Assembly (NCBI GenBank): GCA_965230015.1
Contig: CBDDKF010000020.1
Coordinates: forward strand, 1 to 64,000
From: JABSQH01 sp965230015
GTDB lineage: Bacteria; Actinomycetota; Acidimicrobiia; Acidimicrobiales; Ilumatobacteraceae
Direction: 5' to 3'
DNA: 64,000 bases
In this document: positions 27,100-34,999 of the stretch, piece after piece
Layout: the number at the start of each line of letters is the position of its first letter
Position numbering within the stretch: position 1 is the first letter of the stretch
Made by a program: the position numbers and the translations under genes
Notes under the pieces: generated by a model
Databases searched by the model: none
Seen by the model: only the letters and a program-made list of their open reading frames with translations
Told to the model about the DNA's origin: nothing

Positions 27100-27777
27100 T
27101 GGGTAGTTCAACTCACCAAGTAGTGAAGGGTTGCGGTAGTTATCGTAGCCACGGGGTGCAACGCCCACCCGTGGACGGCTGTGGACGGGTACTTGGTGTT
27201 GGCCGCTGCTCCTTCGGGGTAGGCCGATTGCTCGAGCGCCCACCTGGGTCCCGGTTGCACTTCCGCAACAATGAATCAGCGGCGAGCCCGACGTGCCTCC
27301 GGAGTTCACGTACTCATGGGCCAGCCGATAGCTCCGCGAGCGTCCAGCGCGCAGGAATGCAGCGGCTTCCTGCACCGGGTTGGACTTCGTCGCCCCGTTG
27401 GCTCGGCAAGTCCGCCCAACGGTGAGAGGAACATCTGAACTACGTGTCTGCGACTCGCCCGGGGAAGGGCTCACGTCGCAGGCCTCCAGACGGATGGGCG
27501 CCAGCAACGGCTGCTCCCACTCTCCGCGTTCTGTCGACGATCGTGCTGGCACATCGTCGATCTGCGTCTGACCGGTTGCTCGCTTGTGAGCGCACTTTCT
27601 TGGTCGCTCGCACTCACGCGTCGTTACCTCAACATCCTCCAGCGTCCGCTGGTTCTCGCCGGGCGCGCACCGATACGCGCCCGGGGTGTTGTGTTGCGTT
27701 GGTAGTGCTTGCGTCTGATCTGCGGTCACACCTTTGCACTAGAGTGCGCGGAAATGCGCTGATAATCTGATCGCCGT
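27100..27777. other. Non-coding/decayed stretch upstream of ietA
   Basis: Apart from the decayed HTH gene, no intact gene is recognised. A hairpin CCACGGG/CCCGTGG (27149-27155 with 27168-27174) lies about 50 bp upstream of ietA and could be a regulatory or terminator structure. At the right edge, a GATAAT hexamer (27761-27766), with a poorly spaced TTGCAC at 27734, may be the promoter for the plus-strand gene at 27778. Confidence 0.5.
27190..27390 (-). pseudogene. Decayed excisionase-like HTH gene
   Basis: On the minus strand the frame reading NPVQEAAAFLRAGRSRSYRL then AHEYVNSGGTSGSPLI (27380 down to about 27275) parallels EEAAVVLRIGRSLAYDLARQ then YESTDGSAGLPNV of the intact protein at 23010. 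Further on, the homologous PRWALEQ segment (parallel to VPIWALDEF) is found only in another frame, so at least one frameshift separates the halves. No clear start is seen. It lies in the leader of the ietA gene. Confidence 0.65.
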
Positions 27778-28152
27778 ATGGAGCAGGCCGAACACCCAAA
27801 CCCGGCCCGCCGAGGCAGGCCACGAAAGTGGGCCTCAGAAACTGAGCGCCGTGCGCACGAGGCCGCTAAACGTCGACTCCGTAACAAGAGTTTGATGACC
27901 CTCGCAGAGTTCAACGACGTCCGATCGCTCACCAAACTGGCAGACGGATTGCAACGTCAGGTTGAGGAGCGCGAGGCCGAGCTGCTGGAGCTTCGCCAAC
28001 GGTACGAGAAGGTCTCGTCGGAGAATGAGGTCCTACAGCGCCGGTTGGTGCTTGCGCTGGGGGAGCAGCGCCAGGCGTCTCCCGCTGTGCCGGCAGCGGC
28101 CGCCGGAATGAACCGTGCACAGCGCCGCGCACTGAAGAAGCGACGCCGGTGA
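27778..28152 (+). CDS. Small basic coiled-coil protein with an AT-hook-like motif
   Basis: 124 aa. Residues 12-17 read RRGRPRK, an AT-hook-like DNA minor-groove motif. Residues ~50-90 form a heptad-rich coiled coil (LADGLQRQVEEREAELLELR), and the C-terminus is very basic (NRAQRRALKKRRR). Likely a DNA-associated structural or regulatory protein of the island. A GATAAT hexamer lies 11 bp before the ATG, so the mRNA may be nearly leaderless. No family recognised. Confidence 0.7.
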   Translation: MEQAEHPNPARRGRPRKWASETERRAHEAAKRRLRNKSLMTLAEFNDVRSLTKLADGLQRQVEEREAELLELRQRYEKVSSENEVLQRRLVLALGEQRQASPAVPAAAAGMNRAQRRALKKRRR

Positions 28153-28262
28153 GACGGGCAGACAAGCACGGTAGGCGACAATGTCGACGGCGTTGGCGGT
28201 CGTTGATGGCGGCGTAACCGCGGAAGCTGGACTCCCGACTATTCGGCTGGATCTCCTCAGTA

Positions 28263-28529
28263 GTGTCAACGGCGATGATCGTGAAACGTCACTTCGACAG
28301 CGAAGACGAGTTGGCGCGCTTCTTGGAGACCGACAAGCCACGCACTGAAGACGATTGCCGGATCGACGGCGACGGAACCATCATCGATACGCCGGAGAAG
28401 TTCATGGCGATGCTGAACCGCGACCTCGAGCTTCGCGCCAAGCGTCGTGCGAGCGGTCAGAGCTCTGCCGGCGACTCACCGGCAGCGACCGAGCCCAGCG
28501 TCGGGGAGCACGCGGACACTGGCAGCTGA
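28263..28529 (+). CDS. Small acidic hypothetical protein
   Basis: 88 aa from GTG, or 84 from an ATG at 28275. The first ~60 residues look folded (IVKRHFDSEDELARFLE, DDCRIDGDGTIIDTPEKFMA); the tail is low complexity. No Shine-Dalgarno sequence precedes either start. No family recognised. It follows the coiled-coil gene by 110 bp and may belong to the same island cargo. Confidence 0.5.
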   Translation: MSTAMIVKRHFDSEDELARFLETDKPRTEDDCRIDGDGTIIDTPEKFMAMLNRDLELRAKRRASGQSSAGDSPAATEPSVGEHADTGS

Positions 28530-29058
28530 CGTCGTCAGACGGATCGACAGTGTTGGTTCGCGCTGGTTGCGGAACATCTCGTGCCGTGCGGGAGGACGCT
28601 GTCGTAGCGATCAGCTGAGTTGTCACGACGACGGCGGCGATGCGTGTATGCCGTAACCAGTCGTGCGGTGACAGCGTGGTCGTCGGCCGAGCATCCCGCC
28701 GGTTCTCGGACGGGTTCAACGGCCTCCGCCACGCGTCGATGTCGGGCGCATTCCATCGACCGCGCGTTGTCGAGCATCTTGGCGGGCCCAAGGTGCCGGA
28801 TACCGATCGGGTTTGGATGGCACGCAGCGCCCGTCGATATGCGTGGTCTGCGCCGGCAGTCGAATCGGGTGCGTGCGACGTGGGCCGGGCAGCATTCACG
28901 GAACTGCTTCGCCTCGTCAAGAGGAACGCGATCTCGGATGCCCGACAGTTGGTGGTGTGTCGGCGACCGGTGGCGAGGCCTGGTCTCCACCCGGTTGCCG
29001 TCGCAAGGCAACCGGCGTTGGGCATCGGGACACGGCCAGCTGTCGAGCGAGCCTGGCG
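28530..29058. other. 529 bp without a recognisable gene
   Basis: Open frames exist on both strands but none reads as a plausible protein: composition is Arg/Ser/Pro-heavy with no motifs. No copy of the tRNA-Arg 3' end was seen here. This may be the eroded right edge of the island. Confidence 0.5.
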
Positions 29059-29727
29059 TCACGACCGTCGGCAAGCGGCGACATCCTCTGCTCCGTCGAT
29101 CTCGACGATCACCTCGTTGAGGATGTCGAGCGCAGCGTTGGCCGTGTCGTTCTCGTCGATCTCGAGTGCCAGTGCCAGGCGAGCGTCGGCGGCAGCTTCG
29201 AGAAGTCGCTCGGCGCCGGCTGCAGCGAGTTGTTGTGCTGGGACGGAGAGATCGACGAGGCCTTGTGCGGCCTGTTCGATCGTGACCACGAGATTCGTGC
29301 GTGCGTCGTCGGAGCCGAGGCCACCGGCGAAGCGTTCTGCGGCCGCGTCGATTGGTGGTAGGAATGCCTCGCAGTACTCCCTGAGTTGTTCGGCGACGAG
29401 GGTCTCGTCGCTGCCGATCGTCGGCTGGGTCGACGGCACCTCCTGGTGGTCGCTCCGCCATGTCGACGCGACCACCAGACCTGCAACGAGTATCGCGAGG
29501 GCGGCTGCAACCAGGATGACGCGGCTCGCCCCGCGCCGTTTCGGCGGCGTCGGCACGAGGCGACCGTCGAGCGACTCGATGTCGCCTGTCGTTCGAGTTG
29601 CCGTGACTACGTCGTCGAACCGCTCGAGTATCTGTGCTTCGATGCGCGCGTGGGCTGAGGCATCGGGCTGATGCGGTCGATTGAGCCGACGGAGTGCTGT
29701 AAGGGCTTGTTCCTCTGGTGTGGTCAT
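29059..29727 (-). CDS. Putative anti-sigma factor-like membrane protein
   Basis: 222 aa. A ~65-residue cytoplasmic N-terminus (EEQALTALRRLNRP...) precedes one membrane helix (about 68-88, VILVAAALAILVAGLVVAS), then a ~130-residue extracytoplasmic domain. Its ATG overlaps the stop of the ECF sigma gene (ATGA). The single-span layout and coupling to a sigma factor suggest an anti-sigma factor, but no zinc HxxxCxxC motif is present, so this is inference. Confidence 0.65.
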   Translation of the reverse strand: MTTPEEQALTALRRLNRPHQPDASAHARIEAQILERFDDVVTATRTTGDIESLDGRLVPTPPKRRGASRVILVAAALAILVAGLVVASTWRSDHQEVPSTQPTIGSDETLVAEQLREYCEAFLPPIDAAAERFAGGLGSDDARTNLVVTIEQAAQGLVDLSVPAQQLAAAGAERLLEAAADARLALALEIDENDTANAALDILNEVIVEIDGAEDVAACRRS

Positions 29728-30245
29728 GGTGTTGCTCCGTATGCGACGCCGAACGAGCGGCGGGCCCGTGCGAGCAGTGACTCGGCGGCTTGGTAGGTGA
29801 GTTCGAGGCTGTCGGCGACCTCGCTCACTGACATTTCGTCGATGTACCGCATGGTGAGGGCCCCTCGCTGACGCTCGGGCAGTGCGGAGAGCGCGGCGAG
29901 GACTCGCTCGTCCTCGTCGTGGCTGTCCGCGCCGGACGGCTCGACCTCGAGGAGCCGGAGCGTTTGGCGTCCGAATCGCTCCCATCGGTTGCGTTGTGAC
30001 GCAGCTCGTCGCCAGTGGTCGACCAAGCGACGTCTCGCGACTGTCATCAGCCAAGCAGCGGTGACCTCGGTCCCCCGGCCTGCCGCGAACCGGTCAGCGG
30101 CGTTCGCAAACGTCTCCGCGGTGAGATCCTCGGCCAGGTCACGGTCGCCGCACCGGGCGAGCAGGAAGCCGTACACCGGTCCGACCTCCGTGAGGTACAG
30201 GGCTCGCAGGTCGCAGCGCGCCCGAGCCTGATCGAGGATCGTCAT
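29724..30245 (-). CDS. ECF-type RNA polymerase sigma factor
   Basis: 173 aa. Region 2 (VYGFLLARCGDRDLAEDLTAETFANA) and region 4 (ALPERQRGALTMRYIDEMSVSEVADSL with an HTH reading LTYQAAESLLARARR) are clear. It directs polymerase to its own regulon; the target promoters are unknown. It overlaps the downstream putative anti-sigma gene and starts 50 bp after the stop of a lipoprotein gene on the same strand, possibly its regulon or operon partner. Confidence 0.9.
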   Translation of the reverse strand: MTILDQARARCDLRALYLTEVGPVYGFLLARCGDRDLAEDLTAETFANAADRFAAGRGTEVTAAWLMTVARRRLVDHWRRAASQRNRWERFGRQTLRLLEVEPSGADSHDEDERVLAALSALPERQRGALTMRYIDEMSVSEVADSLELTYQAAESLLARARRSFGVAYGATP

Positions 30246-30294
30246 CGTGTACTCATCGCAGGAGAGGTGAAGATCTGTCGGCGACGCAGCACGC

Positions 30295-31707
30295 TCAACG
30301 CAACTCGATCGCGGCCAGCATCTGCACCGCCTCGGAGACTGCCTCCGAGATGTTCTCGTCTGCGTCGACATCGGTCATCGCGGCCAGGAGCAGCGGCCCC
30401 GACGGGCCGGCGATCACCCAGGCACGCAACCGCGTGTACGGTTCCGCGGGCCACAGGACGAACCGCGTGTCGTCGGCATCCCCGAGTTCCGCCCGACGCA
30501 GAAGCCCGACGACATCGTCGCCCTCGAACGCCGACACCGTGCGGTCGAGAACGGCATCCGCGCCGAGTCGGTTGAGACCCCCTGCTTCCAGCGCCGCTTC
30601 GAGGTCGGCGACGTCGTCGATTGTCGTGCCAGTGTCCGTGGCCAGGGCACGGACCAATTCGGGTCGGTTGATCGATCGGTGCTCGTAGCTGACCCATGGC
30701 TGGAAGGACAGAAGGCCCGGACGCTGGAACGACACGCTGAAGCGTTCGGCGGTCGCGAGCACTTCCGGGAACGCGACGAAGCCGGTGGTCGAGCCCGGTT
30801 CGTGAGCGCGTTCGAGGCCGACCGAGACATCGCTGGGGACTGGATGGGGCGTCGACTCGCCGAAGGTGACCGAGCCGAGGAGGGCGACAGTGACACGGCG
30901 CCACTCGGCGACCTCGTCAGGAGGAGCTGTGACGATGACGTAGATCGGCCCACTTGAATCGGGGAAGTCGTAGAAGCGGATCGACTCGCCCCAGCGGGCC
31001 ACGAACGACTGGCTGCCGCCGGCCCAGACCGTGTGGATGCACGTAGTCGGATCACACTCCTCCATCAGCGGTCCGCTGCCGTCGACGACGGCCGCGTCGT
31101 ACCAGAGAGCGTCGCGACCACCGACGGACAGTGCCCCGGTGTCTTGGACCATCAGCTGGTCGACTTCGTCGATCCACGCACCCAAATCATCCGGTGGCGA
31201 CGTGTGCTCGCCGCTGAAGAGGTCGGCATCGCCGACGCGGGTGATTGGCGCAAGCCCCACCGGCCGCAGGAACACGATGCGCGGCGCTCCACCACCCAGT
31301 GCTGCATCCGGTCGGGTGAGAGCGAACGAGCCAGGCTCCTCCCACTCGAGGCGCCACCATCGATCGAGATCGAGTGTGACCTCGATTCCGAGCGAATCGG
31401 TCGTGTGCCGTCCGGGCGGCAACATCGTTGGTGCGAGTCCGTGCTCGCGCTGCAACGCGCCGATCGGATCGGGGAACTGGTATCGCCGCGCCTGTTGCAG
31501 TGCCCTAGCGGAACGCTCGTTGGGCATCGATGGAGCGGTCGACGTCGACGCGCTTGGGGCGGACGGCTGCTGCGCTGTCGTGACCGGATCATCGCCGCGG
31601 CGCGATGTCGTGTCGGTGTCGGCCGCGCACGCTGCAGCGGTGGCGGCGGCGGTGGCGATGGCGAGAGCGATAGCCATCGACCGCCATCCACGTCGTGTCA
31701 CCATCAA
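30295..31707 (-). CDS. Large secreted lipoprotein of unknown function
   Basis: 470 aa. Basic N-terminus (MMVTRRGWR), hydrophobic stretch and a weak lipobox AAAC near residue 27, then a low-complexity Ser/Thr/Pro linker and a ~400-residue domain. Ser/Thr linker, GWW/RWW-type aromatic segments and final helices resemble the divergent lipoprotein at 31810, suggesting distant paralogy. Same strand as, and 50 bp upstream of, the ECF sigma gene. Confidence 0.75.
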   Translation of the reverse strand: MMVTRRGWRSMAIALAIATAAATAAACAADTDTTSRRGDDPVTTAQQPSAPSASTSTAPSMPNERSARALQQARRYQFPDPIGALQREHGLAPTMLPPGRHTTDSLGIEVTLDLDRWWRLEWEEPGSFALTRPDAALGGGAPRIVFLRPVGLAPITRVGDADLFSGEHTSPPDDLGAWIDEVDQLMVQDTGALSVGGRDALWYDAAVVDGSGPLMEECDPTTCIHTVWAGGSQSFVARWGESIRFYDFPDSSGPIYVIVTAPPDEVAEWRRVTVALLGSVTFGESTPHPVPSDVSVGLERAHEPGSTTGFVAFPEVLATAERFSVSFQRPGLLSFQPWVSYEHRSINRPELVRALATDTGTTIDDVADLEAALEAGGLNRLGADAVLDRTVSAFEGDDVVGLLRRAELGDADDTRFVLWPAEPYTRLRAWVIAGPSGPLLLAAMTDVDADENISEAVSEAVQMLAAIELR

Positions 31708-31809
31708 CGATTGCCCCGAGCGAGACTAGCGAAGAGGAGTGACGCCTCGCGACAGAATCGGCTGCCAGCTGCGATGTACGGCCAACGCCAAAGCACCCGA
31801 GGGGAAAAC

Positions 31810-33210
31810 ATGTCACGATCACCGTTCCCGACCGGCCCAATTGTCGCCGCCAGCCTCGTGCTGGCCGCAGCATGCGGCTCCGACGATTCCTCGTCGGCCT
31901 CCACCACGTCACCGGCTCCGACCGAGACGGCCACCGTTGCGCCGGCCAGCACCCAGGCGCCAACAACATCGCAAGCAGCACCGGCCACCACCCAGCCACC
32001 AGAAACCACCCAACCAGAGGCACCGACATCGACGGCGCCCCCGACGCCGACCACCGAGCCTTCGGCGGAGTGCATGACCATCGAGAATGACTTTTCTCCG
32101 CTGATGCCGGGCGACTACTGCATCGAGACGGTGGGCGCGCCCTTCACGATCTCGATTCCGACCGGATGGTGGGTCGGGCCGAACTCGCCCGGGCACCTGG
32201 TCCTCATGGACGAGCGATCACAGGGCCCTGGCGACCAGATCATCGCGATGGCACGAGCAACCAACATCGCCGATCCCGACAATCCGGCGGCGCCCCCAGC
32301 CGAGCAACGCGGAGACTGGCCGCTCGATGACATCGAGGGCTGGCTCGCCACCGTGATCCCCGGCGTGCTCGACGGCGAGCCGGAGGCCACCACGCTCGGC
32401 GGGCACGACGCAGTCAGCTTCGACGTCGCCCTGACCGATGAGGTGCAGTGCCTCACCGACCCCTGTGTCGGCTTCAGCACCAACAACGGGAGCGGGGGCA
32501 CGGGGTTCAAGCGCCGCATCGGCTACCGCGTGTGGTGGATCGACGGAGGCGCACAAGCGCCTTTCATCGTGATGGCCGCGGACGGTGGGCTGCCCGACTT
32601 CATGGATCGCGCCGAGGCCATGCTGGACACGATGATGATCGATTCGATCGGGCGCAATCCGCTCTCGACCGACGGACTCCCATGGGAGGAGGGCATCTCG
32701 TCCGAAGTCCCGGCTGGCAACGTGCAGTTGCCGCTCGGCCCGGGCGTCACGTTCGAGACGACGTCGGACTACTTCATCGTGCAACCAGATCATCTGCTCG
32801 GCCTCTATGCCGGTGTCGTCGGTGACGACACGTGGGTGATCGACATGTACTTCCCCTCCGTCGACGGCGACGGTGCGCCCGTGGAAACCGTCGAGGACGT
32901 GGTCGCGGGCCTCGAACTCTTCGAGGGGGCCGAAACCGAAGTCGTCGCAACTCGGACCGTCGGCAGCCGAGAGGCCACCGAGGTCGGCTTCACCTCAACG
33001 GGACACGGGCCCGGCGACCTCCCGGTGTTTCCCCTCGCCGATGACCCCGAATCCGGTTGGACGATCCCACCCGAGGGCACGATGTGGATCGTCGAGCTGG
33101 ACGACGACATCATGTTCATCGTCGCCAACGGATACGGCCCCGGAGAGCTGGACACCACCACTCAAGCAGCCCAGGAAATCCTCGACAGCATCGCCTTCGG
33201 AGGAGACTGA
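31810..33210 (+). CDS. Large secreted lipoprotein of unknown function
   Basis: 466 aa. Signal peptide with lipobox LAAAC near residue 21, a long Thr/Pro/Ala linker (~25-90), then an exported domain that appears duplicated (two segments with PTGWWVG-like and MYF/WIDMYFP strands). A strong ribosome site GAGGGGAAAA sits directly before the ATG. Divergent from the lipoprotein at 30295 with only ~100 bp between them, so they may share regulation. No family recognised. Confidence 0.8.
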   Translation: MSRSPFPTGPIVAASLVLAAACGSDDSSSASTTSPAPTETATVAPASTQAPTTSQAAPATTQPPETTQPEAPTSTAPPTPTTEPSAECMTIENDFSPLMPGDYCIETVGAPFTISIPTGWWVGPNSPGHLVLMDERSQGPGDQIIAMARATNIADPDNPAAPPAEQRGDWPLDDIEGWLATVIPGVLDGEPEATTLGGHDAVSFDVALTDEVQCLTDPCVGFSTNNGSGGTGFKRRIGYRVWWIDGGAQAPFIVMAADGGLPDFMDRAEAMLDTMMIDSIGRNPLSTDGLPWEEGISSEVPAGNVQLPLGPGVTFETTSDYFIVQPDHLLGLYAGVVGDDTWVIDMYFPSVDGDGAPVETVEDVVAGLELFEGAETEVVATRTVGSREATEVGFTSTGHGPGDLPVFPLADDPESGWTIPPEGTMWIVELDDDIMFIVANGYGPGELDTTTQAAQEILDSIAFGGD

Positions 33211-33441
33211 GCAAACGGTCTTCACTGCGCCGTCACCGCGAGACTGCCGCTTGAGAGCTAAGTCGACATCGTGCTTCGTATGCCCAAGCGCTCAGGAGTG
33301 TCCGTCGCTATCGACGCAGCTCAATACTGCCACCCGGGACTCAGACCACGAGCCGTCCGGAAACGGCACGTCGGGGCGGAGCTGTTTAGCTCAGGATCAC
33401 TGATCCGGTCGGGAGCGGCGTGGGCGCGAAGGCGCGCGCTG

Positions 33442-34254
33442 TCAACGTTCATCGATCACGAGCGACTGGATCGTGTGACCGATCGGGTGCGTACGGTCAC
33501 TGAGTACGCCGTGAGCTGTGCCATGGCCTTCGCGACGCGCATGCGTGACCGCATCGAGAGAGATCCATTCCCCGGTCGGGAACCGGTGCAACGCGAGTGT
33601 CAGGTCAGCGTTGACGTAGCGATGCGTAGCGAAGGGCACCACATTGGACATGCCGTTGGCGTAGTCGGCTGCAACGATGGCGCGGTCGAGCGGATGGATC
33701 TCTTCTCCGACGAAGATCGGGGACAACAGCCGCAGCCACACATGAGCCGGACCCAACTCGTCAAAGGGTCGCCCCGCGATGAGGCGCACGTCCATCGCGT
33801 CCGAGAACGAGTTCCCGGATGGGCGGCCACTATCTCGACTCCAGTGCTCACAGCCATCGGGATCAGGAAGTACAAGCGGGTGAATGCCCGGGAGGGCTTC
33901 CTCGTCGATGCCGTTGTCGGCCACGGCTACCCGCAGGCCGCGAGCGACCAAGACCTCCGTGTCGGACTCGTCGCAGAGGACAGCATCGAGGACTTGGATC
34001 CGTCGCCCTTGTCGGCGAGGTTTGATACCGATTCGCAGCGGCGCGAGCGGGACCGGGCGGAGCAACTCGATACTGAGCCGGGTCAGGCGCCACGAGCCGT
34101 CGTTGTCGCCCCACCGATCGAGCAATCGACCGACAAGCGCTGCCGGCGGGCCACCGTGCAGCGACCTCGTGCTCCACGGTCCAGCGCCAATTCTGCGCGG
34201 AACGAACAGGTGACCGTCGGCGTGGAACACTCCGTCGGTGACGTCCTCGCTCAC
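33442..34254 (-). CDS. Acyl-CoA thioesterase family protein (double hotdog)
   Basis: About 270 aa from GTG. The signature GPWSTRSLHGGPPAALVGRL at the N-terminus, RLSIELLRPVPLAPL and a C-terminal second hotdog-like half (THRYVNADLTLALHRFPTGEW) match the actinobacterial TesB-like 'thioesterase family protein' group. It probably hydrolyses acyl-CoA esters. No neighbours of related function. Confidence 0.82.
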   Translation of the reverse strand: MSEDVTDGVFHADGHLFVPRRIGAGPWSTRSLHGGPPAALVGRLLDRWGDNDGSWRLTRLSIELLRPVPLAPLRIGIKPRRQGRRIQVLDAVLCDESDTEVLVARGLRVAVADNGIDEEALPGIHPLVLPDPDGCEHWSRDSGRPSGNSFSDAMDVRLIAGRPFDELGPAHVWLRLLSPIFVGEEIHPLDRAIVAADYANGMSNVVPFATHRYVNADLTLALHRFPTGEWISLDAVTHARREGHGTAHGVLSDRTHPIGHTIQSLVIDER

Positions 34255-34492
34255 CCGACAATCGTTCCACAGCCCGACAGGGGCCGCTACCAAAGACGTC
34301 CGCCCAGGCCAAGCAGTCGGGGAACCTCGTTCGGCCCGCCAGGCTCAGGCGGCAGGCCGTACGGCCAACGAAAGCTGAACCGAAACTGGTATGCCGCTCG
34401 GTATCGGCATGGCGAACACCACTTGCGGACCCGCTCGAGTTCGGCACCGTTGCGCCGAGCCTCTTGCACGAGTTTCGCTCAGCTCTACGGCC

Positions 34493-34981
34493 TCATGCTT
34501 GGCGTTCGCGTCCGACCGAGAGCTCTTCAGCGAAGTCAACGAGCTTCATGAAGTGCTCCTTGGTCAGCCCGATCGACGGCATCGGCCGGACCAGCAGAGT
34601 TGCGGCGGCACGGTCCGCCGCCCATTGGTCGGCGTCTGCGAAGAGTCGATCGTCAGCCCATGCACAGGGACGCTCGCCCGCGAACTCAGCAATCGCAGCG
34701 AGCTTCCAGGTGTCGCCCGAGCGGTGGGGGCCGAACGCGACGACAGGAAGCTCCGGGAGCCCCAGAGCCCGGCCGATGATTCGATTCGCATCAGACTCCC
34801 ATGTCGTTGCCCACACGATGTCGAAGCGCTCGAGTAGCGAGGCGAGCCACTCGCTATGCATGGGCGACCAGATCACTCGTGCACCATCGATGAGCGAGAC
34901 CTCATAGCCGGGAGGGGCGGAGTCTCTGACGGGGCTCAGCACACCGTCCACGTCGAGGAACAGAACAGGCAGCTCCGTCAT
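34493..34981 (-). CDS. HAD-like domain protein (secondary HAD domain)
   Basis: 162 aa. Begins LPVLFLDVDGVLSP, the HAD motif I (DxD), with a threonine-bearing motif II in IVWATTW and a later ADDRLF acidic motif. Likely a phosphatase-like protein, substrate unknown. An ISL3 element is inserted just 10 bp upstream of its start codon, so its original promoter and ribosome site have been displaced. Confidence 0.8.
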   Translation of the reverse strand: MTELPVLFLDVDGVLSPVRDSAPPGYEVSLIDGARVIWSPMHSEWLASLLERFDIVWATTWESDANRIIGRALGLPELPVVAFGPHRSGDTWKLAAIAEFAGERPCAWADDRLFADADQWAADRAAATLLVRPMPSIGLTKEHFMKLVDFAEELSVGRERQA

Positions 34982-34991
34982 CGGCACGCGC

Positions 34992-34999
34992 ACATAATG
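34992..34999. repeat. Target site duplication (left) of the ISL3 element
   Basis: ACATAATG, identical to 36410-36417, flanks the element; 8 bp is the duplication length usual for ISL3-family insertions. Confidence 0.9.

Noticed and set aside
27100..27729. N-terminal extension of the AAA ATPase to 27729
   Set aside because: The extension is non-homologous, contains the remnant of an HTH gene and would give an atypical length; ATG 27099 gives the usual ~320 aa.
28640..29671. Plus-strand frame across 28640-29671
   Set aside because: Its second half is antisense to the putative anti-sigma gene and the composition is not protein-like.
33271..34551. Plus-strand frame antisense to the thioesterase gene
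   Set aside because: The minus strand has clear thioesterase motifs; the plus frame has none.
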